NCBI GenBank assembly: GCA_020746995.1
Contig: JAGPXD010000001.1
Span: 4,216,001 to 4,280,000, forward strand
Direction: 5' to 3'
Source: Plectosphaerella cucumerina
Taxonomy: Eukaryota; Ascomycota; Sordariomycetes; Glomerellales; Plectosphaerellaceae
DNA: 64,000 nt
Part shown: positions 36,152 to 47,551 of the stretch, one piece after another
Numbering within the stretch: the first letter of the stretch is position 1
Layout: each line of letters starts with the position of its first letter
Position numbers and translations under genes: made by a program
Notes under the pieces: generated by a model
Databases searched by the model: none
Told to the model about the DNA's origin: nothing
The model's input: only the letters and a program-made list of their open reading frames with translations

Positions 36152-37286
36152 TGTGTCTTGTGGATGTCAAGTCGTCGGTTTGTGATGTGGGCGGCGTCGT
36201 TGTTGTATGTCGGACAGTTCTCGTGCATGCACTTTGACCTGATCATCCCCAAGGAACTCCAGGGCCTTTATAGCAGGACCCTTGACATACGCGTACAGTA
36301 TGCCCCCATCTGGCTGGAATCTCGGCTGGCATCTTTAGCCAAGCCAGCTCGGCGGTAAGGCTCCCTAGTGCTGACATCTCGCGACCTGCTTCTCTCTCCT
36401 TCAACGGTCACGTCTAGACCCTGGACGCAAATCATCCACCACTGGCCTGCGGAGACTCAATATCTTCTCCACCATCAGCGTAAACGAGACACTGGAATCT
36501 CTCACAATGGCCTCCATACCGATGTCCTGGGTTGATCGATGCCCTGGATTACCTGCCATACAGAGAGTCGACGTCACACTGCAGTGGTGAAGGCCACGTC
36601 TGTCTCTCCAACACCGCCCCAGCCAGCTCCCCTATCGGCCGACGTACGGGGACTTTTGCGGCCCCGGAAACCAACTGGCCCGTTGCCACCTGCTCGGTGA
36701 CGTCCGAACAGGGCTGAAGTGAGCAAGCTCTCAGGGGGAAGACGTGGGAGCGGTGCCTGATGATTGAAAGTCAGACGCCGCGATTCGTCGCACAGCGAGA
36801 TCTGGCCAGGGTCAGCGGCCGCACCAAGATGGAGATGCAGTCAGCTTACTTCCCAAACCTTGCTCGTGGAGACAGGTCAGCCAACCATTGTCATGCAGTT
36901 ACAAAGGGAAGGATTCAGCCGGGCTGGTGGCCGTTGGGGGCGAGCCATATCGACATGTGAACTGGCAAGCAAGCAACCGCGGGAGGAATGACTTCATCGT
37001 ATAGAGTGCATGTAATTCACCACCGCCTCCTCTCATATTCGGCCCCGGTTCCCATGTCCCGACACCAGTTCAATTCTGACACAAGTTCCCGTACAAGAAA
37101 CCTCCCAGAGAGTACATTCGACTCCTTTCCTCGTGATATAAGTCCGCCGCGATGAGAGAGGGACGCGGAAGGAAATAAGAAACCACACGCATGCCCAAAC
37201 GCCGCGCCCCATGCCTTTCCCTGCATCCTCGTAATGCTCGCTCCGGTCGTGTGCGTGTGTGCGTGTGCTCCAAAGATCATGACCGC
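36152..37286. other. Intergenic region
   Basis: 1.1 kb between the start of the hemerythrin-domain gene and the stop of CDC45. It should hold the hemerythrin promoter and the CDC45 terminator. No gene, RNA or repeat is supported. Confidence 0.5.
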
Positions 37287-39987
37287 CTATCCCACCACGG
37301 CCTTCATGCTGAGACTCTCCAGGAATCCGCCCAGGTCTTCTTTGCGCACTTCGACGACGCAGTGCTCGAAGCTGTCGATCCGGACACGGGCGTTGGTCTC
37401 GCCCACGACCTCTTGGAAGGCAGAGCCGAACTTGTTCAGACCGTACCCGTGCTCGCGTCGTTGCTCCTCGTCCTCGTCGTCGTCGTCGGACTCGGAATCA
37501 TCGTCGGACGCCTCAGACTCGGTTTCGAGCTCATCATCATCGTCGTCGTTCCCATTCTCCCCCGCCGCTTGTCGTTTTGCCGCACGCTTCTGCTCCTGCA
37601 GCAGAGCCTTGTTGCGCCTCGACTCTTCCTTCTTTTTGGCCTTCTCCTCTCGAGCCGCCTGCCGCTTCTTCGCGGCTTCTCGGTCCAGGAACGCCGTATC
37701 TGGGCCGCCACCACCGCCTGTGCCGACGACGACGTAGACACCACGCTTCTCGTTGAGGCTGGCGACGACGAGGGGTGTGCCACGACCTCCGTGGGACAGC
37801 CGCCCCGTGGCGTCCTTCTCCTGCTCAACGAGAGCCTCGCCTACCCAGAGGGCCAACTTGGTTAGTGCCGCCGGATGCGTGAATAGCGTCACGTCCGGGC
37901 CGTCTTTGACCACGCACAAGCGGAACGCACGCAGATGCTTGATCTGCTTTTTGTTGATAAGGGACGTGCCGGTGCGGTAGATGGCGCGGTGCAGAAACTG
38001 AGCTGTTGGCAGACCTGCCTTGAGAGCATCGATACTGGTAACCTCGTTAGCAAGGGGGAATGACCATGACAAGAGGTTCAGGAGGTACTTACTTCTCCAG
38101 CGCATCGTACGCCTCCCAAAACCGGGCGACCCATTCGTTGCCCTGGGCCTCCATCTCCTCGTTCTCTGCCTCAGGGTCGAGCTCCATGTCCATGGTCTGC
38201 ACGGGATTGTCACCCTGCTTGCCCACTTCCAGTAGGGCACCGAGAACGACACCGACATCCTGGGCGCTCAGAGTCGCTCGCCAGCCCCAGCTCCTCACGA
38301 AGCCCCAGCCGTCTTTGGCGCCGGCGCGATCTTTGCCGTCCGTGTCTATCGAGGGGACCATGTCGTCGAGGTTGTACAGCGATGCGTACTTGAGCAGCTT
38401 TGTTCGCAGCTCCCGCTTCAGCATCATGTCCATGTGGGTGTAGTTCTGCTTGCACTGGACAAGGCTGACGCCCATCTTGGCGAGGAGCTTATGCAGACGC
38501 TTGAGGCCCGGCTCGCTCCACGTCCTGAGGCGTGAGAAGAGATATGGTGAGTGCAGCATGCTGTCGTAGAGGCTCCAGTGACGGATGAGAAGGAACCTGG
38601 GCTCCGGGGAAAGACGGATTGACGTGTCCTCGGGACTCCGCGCTGACGTCGGAATGATGCCTGTGTTCTCCACGGCGTTGCGAGGATTGCTGATATCAGG
38701 AGGATTGAGACGGCGAACCTCATCTCTCAGCAGCTGTCGGATGCGTGCGCCGCGGACGCCCATCCAACCCGTCCCGTGGCCACGATCGGAGCTGCGCACC
38801 GGCACGGCAATACCTGCAGATGAGCGGCCGTAAAGTTCCATGGACGTGACGCCGACAATGGTCAGCCAGAGAAGGTCGTTGTCCTCGCGACCGAGCTCGG
38901 AGGCCAGCGAGTACATCATGGAGGCGATGGGCTCGGAAAAGGAGCCACCGATCTTATAGTACTTTCTGAGGACATCTTCATTCTCTCTCCTCATCCTCAG
39001 AAGACGTCGACGAAGAGCACCAGCGGAGGGCGCTGGGGGACACTGAGCGGCAGAAGGGGGCTCCAAGGAGTCGCTCGAGACGACCATGTCCTGGTCCTGT
39101 AGTGACAAGAGGCCAGGCCTTTGTGGTAGCCGCCGGGGTGGTGAAGGAATTGAGCCGGACTGATAGGAGGACATGTCAGCCAATTTGGTCTAGATCAATG
39201 GTCCGAGTAGACTTACAGAATTGCTCCTCCGACGCTGAGCTGGGCGGTCGTCGTCTCCGCTGGATTCGTCGTCCTCTTCCCGGTCTGACCAGCTTTTCCT
39301 TTTCTGGCCAGCACGTGCATGTTCTTCTGAGAACAGGTCCTCGTCTTGCTCTCCGTCGCTGTCTCCGATATCATGACCGTCGTCTTCCACATCGGGCATA
39401 TCGAGGAGAGCCAAGTATGCCACCCCTTGCGGGGCTAGGTTGTCCTCAATGTCCCCGTCATCAAAGACTATGATGCCACCCTTGCCCGGCTTGTAAGCAC
39501 GGTCAATCCGCCCACCCTTGACGCCGTGCTGGTATCTCATGGAAAGGTCTGGTGCCATGTCCGTCTCGGGTTCAGGAGGGTAGCCGCCAAAGACGTTGCC
39601 CAGGTTCCAGGGACGATGCGAATCCATGACCCAGACCTCAACGCCAGAGAAAGGCGTCCCGTCGCCTTCTGGCTCAAGACCAAGCATGGTGCCGAGATCA
39701 ACCATGCCTCCCACACCCAGGCAGACGACGACACCGCCATTGCCTCCATTGGACTCCATCATGGGAGAGACGAGGTCTTGGCCAGCGCGTTCGAGGTCGG
39801 CATAGCCGGCGATGGGCTGGATTTTGTGAGGGATGTAGTCATGTTTGAGAAGCCTGGTGAGGATCCGGCACGCGCAGAGGGCATCGGGCTCGAGGGCCAC
39901 GAGGATTAGGACTGGCGGCGACAGAGGGTGGCGCGTGTGTTGTAGGTGGATGTAGAGTTTCGATATGAGGGAGCGCGGCAAATACAT
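37287..39987 (-). CDS. CDC45: CDC45, CMG replicative helicase subunit
   Basis: Predicted protein of 861 residues from exons 39987-39217, 39159-38093 and 38034-37287; phases agree. Cdc45 joins Mcm2-7 and GINS to form the CMG helicase at replication origins in the nucleus. The N-terminus (MYLPRSLISKLYIHL, then PVLILVALEPDALCACRIL) matches the family's DHH-phosphoesterase-like fold, in which the catalytic site is degenerate. An acidic insert of about 50 residues with a bipartite basic stretch (QKRKSWSDREEDDESSGDDD) follows, then the conserved LRKYYKIGGSFSEPIASMMYSLA and LLWLTIVGVTSMELYGR blocks, and a Lys/Arg- and Asp/Glu-rich charged insert near the C-terminus. The end SFEHCVVEVRKEDLGGFLESL is typical. 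Two ACGCGT boxes lie just upstream. Confidence 0.96.
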
Positions 39988-40000
39988 TGCTACGGTCTTG

Positions 40001-40006
40001 ACGCGT
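40001..40006. promoter_or_regulatory. ACGCGT (MCB-type) box near CDC45 start
   Basis: A palindromic ACGCGT, the core bound by MBF-type (Mbp1/Swi6 family) factors at G1/S genes in fungi, lies 14 bp before the CDC45 start codon. Use by MBF is inference; the sequence match is exact. Confidence 0.45.
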
Positions 40007-40155
40007 TTACACGGTCGAAGAAGATCGGATTCATGAGCTGGACCAGTCGGAAAAGAGGCGTCGAAGGGCGCGTTGTTATCGTGGGTTCGGATCTGCCGCA
40101 GACTGTGGAGGGAATCGAGTCGGCAGGTGTCAATGGCGCCGATGCATCGATCAAG

Positions 40156-40168
40156 ACGCGTTGGCGGG
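40156..40168. promoter_or_regulatory. ACGCGT box overlapping a TTGGCGGG E2F-like site
   Basis: A second exact ACGCGT at 40156-40161, about 170 bp upstream of the CDC45 start, runs directly into TTGGCGGG at 40161-40168. The pairing supports G1/S control of CDC45. It is a sequence match only. Confidence 0.45.
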
Positions 40169-41429
40169 TCGATGTCGTGACAGGATGTAAGTTGGTAAGG
40201 GGTCTCCAGAGAGCACGTATAGAAAAGGATGGTCGGATTAGAAACGTATGAATGTGTTGCCGCAGTAGACTCCTCTCTGGCTCGTCAAGTAACGCATCAG
40301 TGGTGTGCAGGAACGTAGGGTGGTGTTTTGGTACCCGGGTATCCAGAGAGCATGTAGCGTGGTCACGGTGCAGCGTTCGGTCGAGGAGCGGCCCGCGCTT
40401 TCGCTTCCACGACGCGGTCAGCGCATCCAAGCTCGACGCGCCGCCATTGGACCCGCGCCACTTTAAGTGGTCGGGCGGGTAAAAAAGTGCCCCCACGTCA
40501 CACGCGACAGCCACACAGTGTTAATGGTCGTTATCGTGGTGTCAACGGGCTCACTTGCACTGTATGAACGCAGCGGGAAGGTGCAACCCAAAATGACGAT
40601 ACACTGGGCGGGCAGGCGCCATCGACGCAAGCAGCTCCATTGCCACTGTTGGAGGGAAAGAGTCGAGCAGCACCTCCAGAAAGTGTAGAGACAGGAGGCA
40701 TCCGCACCAAATGCACCAATTCATTGCTGGACACTCAGCCCAGTCGGGACTTCGATTTGCCTACTCTGCCCCCCGGAGCCTCTGATTCTCGCCGCTCGCA
40801 GTTACTCGATCAAATCTTTGCTCAGTCAAATGACAGGCATTGAAGACCCTGGCTCCTCCACGTCCATTTCAATGGCCGCCCACTTCCAGACTTCAAAGAC
40901 CGTTCGAGCATTAAAAACCGTCTTCAAGATCCCCGGCCAAGACCTCGAGGCATGACAAGACTCGCCTCACTCTCGTTCTCTCGGCAATGACCAGCTCCAG
41001 TCGGTGACCCGAGAACCAAACACACGCTGGCATGCATATGCGGCCGATCTCCAACTGGGAAAGTGCCGGTCGCTGACCATCAAGTCAATACGCCGACAGC
41101 CTCCGGCAGGAAAAGCATCGCCCGCTCACCGGTCTTTCGGAAATACACACATACTTACTTGCATGGACACCGTAAACCGAAAACCTGGGGGCGCCACTAC
41201 CACCGTTCAGCCACCCAGCCTGACCCGATGCTCTGGTTGACGGGCAGGCAGACTCACCCATCCCGCCTCTCGAACCCAGCGGCACATCTCGTCTTCGTAC
41301 ACCCTCTCCCCCCCCGACACCCAGTACTGATGCAGAAGACCCGATCTTCCGTCTGTCTTGCATCCTGCTGTCTCTGACCTGCCACCGTTCCGATCCCATG
41401 GTTCATGCAGGAGCCCGGGTTCCGCAGCT

Positions 41430-42649
41430 ATGGACTCGGGTTGGTCTTTGCATGATCAGGAGACCAACCCTCATGGTTCACAGGTCCCTAGTGACCATTC
41501 GGGAGATGACGACGGTCTTCCGGGCTACTCGGACTACGGGGACTCTGTAGAATCGTCTGGTTTCACCTCGATTGCCTCTTACGTGCTTCGCCACGCCCAT
41601 CAGGAGGGACGGTGAGCTGCCCTAACATGTCTCTCAACCAAGGCTGCCGTCGCTTGGACTAATTTACTTGGCCAGACGATATCAGTCTTTTCGCCTGGGG
41701 AGCTACCCCTTGCCAAATGACAGCATTGAGCAGGAGCGTGAAGAGATGAAGCATCTCATGATCAAGAGACTCTTTGACGGCCATGATTACCTTGCTCCCA
41801 TCGGAAACAACCCACAGAAGATCATCGACATCGGCACCGGGATCGGTCTCTGGGCTATCGATGGTATGGTTGATGACCTCAGTGCCCCCTTGCCACCTCT
41901 TCTCGTCGACGTCTCGCTGATACAATGGCTAGTCGCCGACACATTTCCCGGCGCTCAGGTCGTCGGTGTCGACATGACCCCTATCCAGAGTCCCGTCATA
42001 CCACACAATGTTATGTGGCGGATAGACGACATACAAAACACAGAGTGGGCGCCGCCCTACTCTGGCGCAGACTTCATACACATGCGCTCCGTCATCAGCA
42101 CCCTGTCACGGCATGAAGAGGTGGTTGAATCGGCGTTTCGGTAAAATCCCCCTACCGCCGACAGACGACGTAGCACCATGCTGACAAGATGCCGGCAGAA
42201 ACCTCAAGCCTGGCGGTTGGATCGAGTTCCAGGAGCTCTGGTGCCACATTGGTTGCGACGATGGCACCATGAGAGCCGACCACCCGATGCTCAGGTTCAC
42301 ATCTCTTCTCCGCCAGCACTTCGCTCCCCTGCATCAATGGAATATCGACCTGGCGCAGTCCCTTCCCCAGCTTTTGCAACGGGTCGGCTTCACTGACGTG
42401 AATATCCGCCATCACAAGATTCCCATTGGGGCCTGGGCGAGAGACCAGAAGCAGCGGGAGCTCGGCCTCTTCATGAGCAAGCATGTTTTGTGGCAATTTG
42501 TCAAGGCGGTCCTCGTCAAGTGGTCAGACATGGGGCTGCCCTCCAGAATGGAAGCTGACAGTCTTGAGACGGATATCCGAACCGCCTTTGACGACCCAGA
42601 GATACACACATACATGCCGTGGGTTTCTGTCTGGGCACAGAAGCCCTAA
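41430..42649 (+). CDS. LaeA-like SAM-dependent methyltransferase (copy A)
   Basis: Predicted protein of 342 residues from exons 41430-41611, 41676-41863, 41933-42140 and 42199-42649. The class I methyltransferase fold is shown by the SAM-binding loop DIGTGIG at residues 112-118, followed by GAQVVGVDMTPIQ, the acidic WRIDDIQ loop and the post-core NLKPGGWIEFQELW strand. These are the marks of the LaeA-like family of fungal methyltransferases, some of which regulate secondary metabolism while others modify small molecules. A Ser/Asp-rich head precedes the domain; there is no targeting signal. Intron 2 (69 nt, 41864-41932) is free of stops and keeps frame. It faces a second member of the family tail to tail. 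Confidence 0.9.
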
Positions 42650-43233
42650 ATGGGCACCGGACGCCTTCATTGCTTCCTTCATTGCCGGGCCAGGTGTGGC
42701 TGGCATCGAAACCATCATGTGCCGCCTCCCGCCCTCTTAGCATCGAGTGTCACAGACGCCGCCATCACCCATACGGCTACCTACATCGGCGGTCCACCGG
42801 CCGGTCACGACGTTCGTCAGCAGGGTGAGATGCTTCACCGCAGCGCGCCGTGCAACATGCTCGGGAAGCGGGCATCCTGCGAACTCAGCCATCCCGAACG
42901 CAGGAGGCAGCAATCGGCACGAATCATGCCACGGAGGGCTCGGCAAGAATGCACCCCACACGTCACATCACACAACCTTTGTGTAGTCCGAGTTGGCCTG
43001 TGGATGTTGGGTGCTCGCCTACCCGTCCACCCTCGAGATGATGAAAGAGGGGAGCGTGGGGCCACAACCACTTTACACCTCAATCACGAACTGACCAGAC
43101 CAGATCTACTGCGAGCACTCGTTTTCTTCGAGAGGGGTCAGGGGGTTCAACTCACGACCGGTGTGAATTCCGAAGCTGCGTCCGCTATACAGGCACCACC
43201 ACCCCCAGCCTCTCGGCGCATCAGGCGGCCCTT
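42650..43233. other. Convergent 3' region between methyltransferase genes
   Basis: 584 bp between the two convergent stops. No gene is seen. Confidence 0.5.
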
Positions 43234-44880
43234 TCACTGCCGTCGGCCGTACGTGACATACACGTCAAAATAGCCATGGTGCCTCAGGTCCCGCCATTCA
43301 TCGATCACCCGTGTGATAAAGTCCCACACGTCTGTTTTCGTCCACCCCAGGAATCTCGTAAACAGGGCGAGGGTGATGGACTCGAGCCCGTTCACGAAAT
43401 TTGCCTCGACCCACTCACCGACCTCCTTGTGCCTCGCGTCTCGCGGCCACCGATTGATCGGCCACTTGTAGGGGATCCGGACAATGTCGACAAAGCCAGC
43501 AGCCCGCATCATGTCCCCCGCCCGGCCACAGCTGTCCAGGGAGAACCCGGAGCGCGAAGCCGCCTCCATCATCAGGTTATTCCATCTGACAAGATCGGAC
43601 CCTGCCGGTATGCTGTCGTCTTCGCATCTCATGGGAAAGTTGATGTCCTGGATCTCCAGCCAGCCTCCCGAGTTCAGGTTTCTGGACGTCGAACACGATC
43701 AGGATCGAATACGCAGACAAGCCGGGTCCCCATGGGTTGGGTCACTCACTCAAACGCTTGGCGGTAGAAATTTGGCCAGTCACGAAAGGCGCCCGTCATC
43801 ATCAGGCTGTGAATATAGTCGAAGTGACGGGAGAAGCTCCATTCTTCTTCGAGATCGTCTATCTCGTAGTGTACGTTTGGCGGTGTGCTACCAGATGTCA
43901 GCGGAGACACGACTTCCGGAAGAAAGAGGGACCATATTCTCACTAGCCGGGCTGAACTGGCGACAGGTCGACGCCCACCACCTCCGACTCTGGGTGATCT
44001 TCGCCTTGGGGGTTGTTACTGCTGCACAGGGGCACTCTCGGGAAGGGAGCTGCGGAGACTTACCAAAGTCCATGGCCCAGAGACCTCAAAGGCTTCGTGT
44101 CAGTACGGCAGTGCCCATCAGAAAGCCAAGCGTCACAGACATACCTAGACCACACCCGACATCCAATACCCGGTGGGGACGCTGCACGGGGGCGAAGCCC
44201 AGTCGGTTTCCAAAAGTGAGCTGGCACAGCTGATATTGAAAGGCTGCGAGACATGGGTGAGCGCACGGTCTGCCATGGAAGGGAAAGACGTCCACCCGTC
44301 TTTCTTACCTTGGCGGTCAAGCTCTTCCTGGAGGGGAATTCTCATCAGTCTCCCATGATTCGACTGTTTGCAAGAACAGCGGCTCGTGGCGACCTACCTG
44401 GTCTGTCGGAAGCACGTACTTGCCGTCCTTGTAGCCGTGGTAGATACGGCCATTCTCTTCTCGTGCCCGAACAACGCTGGACCTCAAAGAGGCTGTGGAT
44501 GATGGCCAGGTCTCTGACTACAGGCAGGCTCCGTCATCAGCAACACTGATCTCTCAACATGAAGACGGCGAGAGGGCATGTGATGAACAAGGGGATAGGT
44601 AAGCAAAGAGTGAGGGTGGACCTTACATCCCCAAGAGCCGAGTCGATGTCACTATTGTCAAGGATGCTATTAACATCATTCTCGTCAGTGTTCTAGGGTC
44701 AAGGTCAGCCTTGTCATCAGATGGACACCCCTCTCGAAGGAGGATAACTGGATGGCGGCGCGCGATGCTCACCTCGTCGGGCTCCATGTCAAGATAATTG
44801 GCGGCCGCGCCAGGGGGCGGTCTGACGGCCAGAATGGCCGGCATCTCGACATCCGGGAGGGTCTCGTCCCATTCCATCAT
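43234..44880 (-). CDS. LaeA-like SAM-dependent methyltransferase (copy B)
   Basis: Predicted protein of 359 residues from nine exons: 44880-44773, 44692-44627, 44517-44398, 44327-44309, 44243-44145, 44084-44064, 44004-43944, 43887-43750 and 43681-43234. Every phase agrees. Family marks are ENGRIYHGYKDGKYVLPTD before the core, the SAM loop DVGCGLG at 132-138, EVVGVDLSPVQPGYTPPNVHYEIDDLEE, and NLNSGGWLEIQDINFP after it. Exons 4 and 6 are microexons of 19 and 21 nt. The start is taken at the ATG ATG pair at 44880 in front of an acidic head; the frame stays open upstream to 45477 but that part is low-complexity. It is a diverged paralogue of copy A, not a recent duplicate: exon structure and the SAM loop differ. 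Substrate unknown. Confidence 0.88.
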
Positions 44881-45751
44881 GTCTTCCTCGCGGGCCTGCA
44901 GCAAGAGTGCCAGGGCTGGGGCTGCATGGGTGTGGCGAGCTGTGGCCTTCGCGATGGCATCCAGGGGGGGTGGGTGGCGGCGAGAGGGAGAAGAAGCGAG
45001 ACGAACTGCCGACAGCCCGTCAGGCAACGAGTCCGGAGCTCGAGTCAAGGGTAAGATGACAGGCGGGCGATGCAGGGCAAGCAGGACCCGACAAATCAGC
45101 ATGGCCAGAGGAACCGAGCCGGGGGGCAGCGGCAGGTATTTGAGTGCGTCTTGCACCCGTTTTCCCCGGTGCCGCGAGCCAGCCTTCTGTGCGATGCAAC
45201 AAGTCCAAGGCAGCCTGGCCTCTGCGCCATCCAACACACACGGATGGGCTGTCGTGCCAACCCTTGTGGACTGGGACCGGTACCCCGAGCGAGAGAGCCC
45301 GACAGGGGGGAGGGGGGTGGCGAGTGAGAGACAAAGGGAACCACCCGGGGCAAGGCGTGGATGGCTGCACGAGACAAGCAACAGCAGCAGCAGCAGCGGC
45401 GGCGGAGGCGCCCCCTTCTCCCGACATGGCCGTGTATCCCGATGCAGAAACGGCGCGGCGGTCACCTCGCTGGGCATTCAAGTACGAGAAGAGGCATGGA
45501 TGCTCGTACGCGCGAGGATGGAGTGGAGGCAAACGCGGCAGACGGAGTAAACGCCAGCGTACGAGCACGGCACAATACTTTTACTTCCTGGCGAGATGGG
45601 GCCGGACTGGGCAGGACCCGGTTGGGCGGGACATGGCACACAATCCCCGACCGACCCCCGGCGGACGCAGTTGCAGCCGGGTGTGTTGCGTCTGTTTGAT
45701 TTGACGCCATGGGACCTGTCAAGCATGTGGAAGGAAGACGCCGCCCGGGCT

Positions 45752-45776
45752 GGGGAAGTGGGAGGGAGGGAGGGGG
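45752..45776 (+). other. Predicted G-quadruplex motif
   Basis: Five runs of three or more G separated by loops of one to four bases: runs at 45752-45755, 45760-45762, 45764-45766, 45768-45770 and 45772-45776. This satisfies the usual G3+N1-7 rule on the plus strand. Folding in the cell is not shown. Confidence 0.6.
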
Positions 45777-47294
45777 CGAAGGGCGGAAGACAGGCCTACT
45801 GGATGGGCAGGTTGTCATTTTTGCGCCCCTTGCACTCATCATCTGGGCTTCTTGTCATCTCATGCAGGCTTCCCGTTGGCGTTCCCGTGGGTCGGCTGGG
45901 AAGAGACGTATCGCCAGAGGAGCGGTGTTTGGGGAGCCGACACCGCACAGGAACGAGTCTTGCCCGCGAAGGGAGGGGCCTCGACGGGTTCTTGCAGATG
46001 GGGGAGGCAAGAAAAAAAAGGGCCGCATCCCGGCCGGAACGACCAGTCTATCAGAGCGGGCGCTCTTGGACCGGAAGGCTGCGTACCAACCAGAGTACGT
46101 GTGTGGTAGGGGTTGGGTGGCAGTGATCTGTCAGTGCTTCCTGGGGCGATCTCTCGACAGCCGATGGGGAGGCAAGGGAAGTGAGGAAGCAAAGACCCTT
46201 TCCCGACGAGCTGGTTCCCGAACGACCAACCGGCCAGGGTGCAGGGGGGGCAAGGGGGCCAGAAGAGGGCAAACTGAGCTGGAGGGGGGATGGGGAGAGA
46301 CCAGGGGTGGGTGGCAGCGCGACGCAACGCAACGCAACCCGCGGGAGAGATGGTCGCCCAGCCTGAGAGAAAGAGTGGGAGATTTTCCATCGACAGCCGC
46401 AGTCGCGGTGGAGCGACGCGAGCTCGTTGGGCCATTTGTTGGGTTTGCCGAACGACACAACACGGGCTGGCAAGCAAACAAGGCACGCTGCAGCCACGGA
46501 CAGGGGGAAGCGTCTTGACGTGCGTTGATCCCGCCAGCCCGCCAACTGCAGGACGCCTTGGCCTGGCCCCCCCGGACCTGGACGCCGACACCGACTGCCT
46601 GGCTGGTCTTGTCCTGTCCGAGGGGGGCACAGCACACAGATGCCGGGAGGGCCACCATCGGATTGGCTGTGGCTTGAGAAACTACCCGGCATGGGACAGC
46701 CATGACCTCTTCCGCAGCATGCCCGTCATATGTGCGTGCAGAAGAAAAAGGGGACGACGGCCGAGAGCCCCCCTCCCCCTTGTGGAATACGGATGGATGC
46801 CGGCTCGGGGGGGAGGAGGAGGACACGGAGTTGAAGAAAATCCCGAGGCTATGCAGATCATGGCGAGCTGTCAGGTCGTTGAACCCCCCCTCCTATGCTT
46901 CCATGCGTCTGTCCTTCAGCGAGGAGGGGGGCGCAGATGGATCTGACTGACGACCCTGCTTCCGTCATCCGACATCCGATATTAGGGGGTGTTGACGAAG
47001 GGGAGGACATGAAGCCACCGGGTGCAGGATGGATGAGGGAGAGGAAGAGAGAAAGGCGAGGTCGGGCGTCACCGGTCATCCTCCTTGGTCTTGTCTCCCC
47101 CCCTTTTTTGATCAACAGTATTGGAAGCTTGCATGATGGGTCCGAGCTGTCCGAGTCGAGACGTCCGTGGGGGAGACCTTGGCAGCTGCTTCGACAGACG
47201 CCCGCGGGAAGCCATCGACGGGCACAGACACAGACGGCACGCACCGCATCCCGAGGCGCCTTCTCGAAATGTCAGGTACCCGGCCTAGGTCGTG

Positions 47295-47315
47295 GAGGAC
47301 TGAGGACTGAGGACT
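47295..47315. repeat. Three tandem GAGGACT heptamers
   Basis: Three perfect copies of the 7-mer in tandem, in the region upstream of the P450 gene. A simple repeat. Confidence 0.75.
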
Positions 47316-47332
47316 GCCAGTGAGGGCTGCAC

Positions 47333-47356
47333 GCCAACGCCAATGCCAACGCCAGC
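47333..47356. repeat. GCCAAC-type hexamer repeat
   Basis: Four tandem hexamers GCCAAC, GCCAAT, GCCAAC, GCCAGC. The second contains a CCAAT pentamer. It lies about 700 bp upstream of the P450 start. Confidence 0.6.
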
Positions 47357-47530
47357 AAGCGCGCCTGCCTTTCTGCCCGACAGCGCTTCGTCGGCCTCCT
47401 CCGCCCTCAGGCTGACCCTTCAGTGTTCTTTGCCTACCTTATCTCACACCCCACCCTCCCAGTTTCCTACTCCGGCATACATGGCAAAGCAATAATACCC
47501 AAGCTGGATAGGGAATCACACCACGGGCCT

Positions 47531-47551
47531 CCACCACCACCACCACCACCA
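47531..47551. repeat. CCA trinucleotide repeat, 7 copies
   Basis: Seven perfect CCA units, about 500 bp upstream of the P450 start codon, in pyrimidine-rich leader-like sequence. Confidence 0.75.

Larger units (their letters stand above)
39988..41429. other. Divergent promoter region, CDC45 and methyltransferase
   Basis: 1.4 kb between the starts of CDC45 (minus) and the first LaeA-like gene (plus). A 174-codon minus-strand open frame (39990-40514) ends just before the CDC45 start and has no domain; it is 5' leader. The two ACGCGT boxes lie on the CDC45 side. The 300 bases before the methyltransferase start are pyrimidine-rich. Confidence 0.55.

Noticed and set aside
39990..40514. 174-codon open frame just upstream of CDC45
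   Set aside because: It ends at a stop directly before the CDC45 start, has no domain, and lies in the promoter with the ACGCGT boxes.
44881..45477. Upstream extension of methyltransferase copy B to an ATG at 45477
   Set aside because: The extra 199 residues are low complexity (Leu, Pro and Ala runs) and unlike the family. The ATG pair at 44880 before the acidic head is better.
45709..46826. Open frames of 230-270 codons on both strands between methyltransferase B and the P450
   Set aside because: They come from a purine-rich block, overlap each other, and have no domain.
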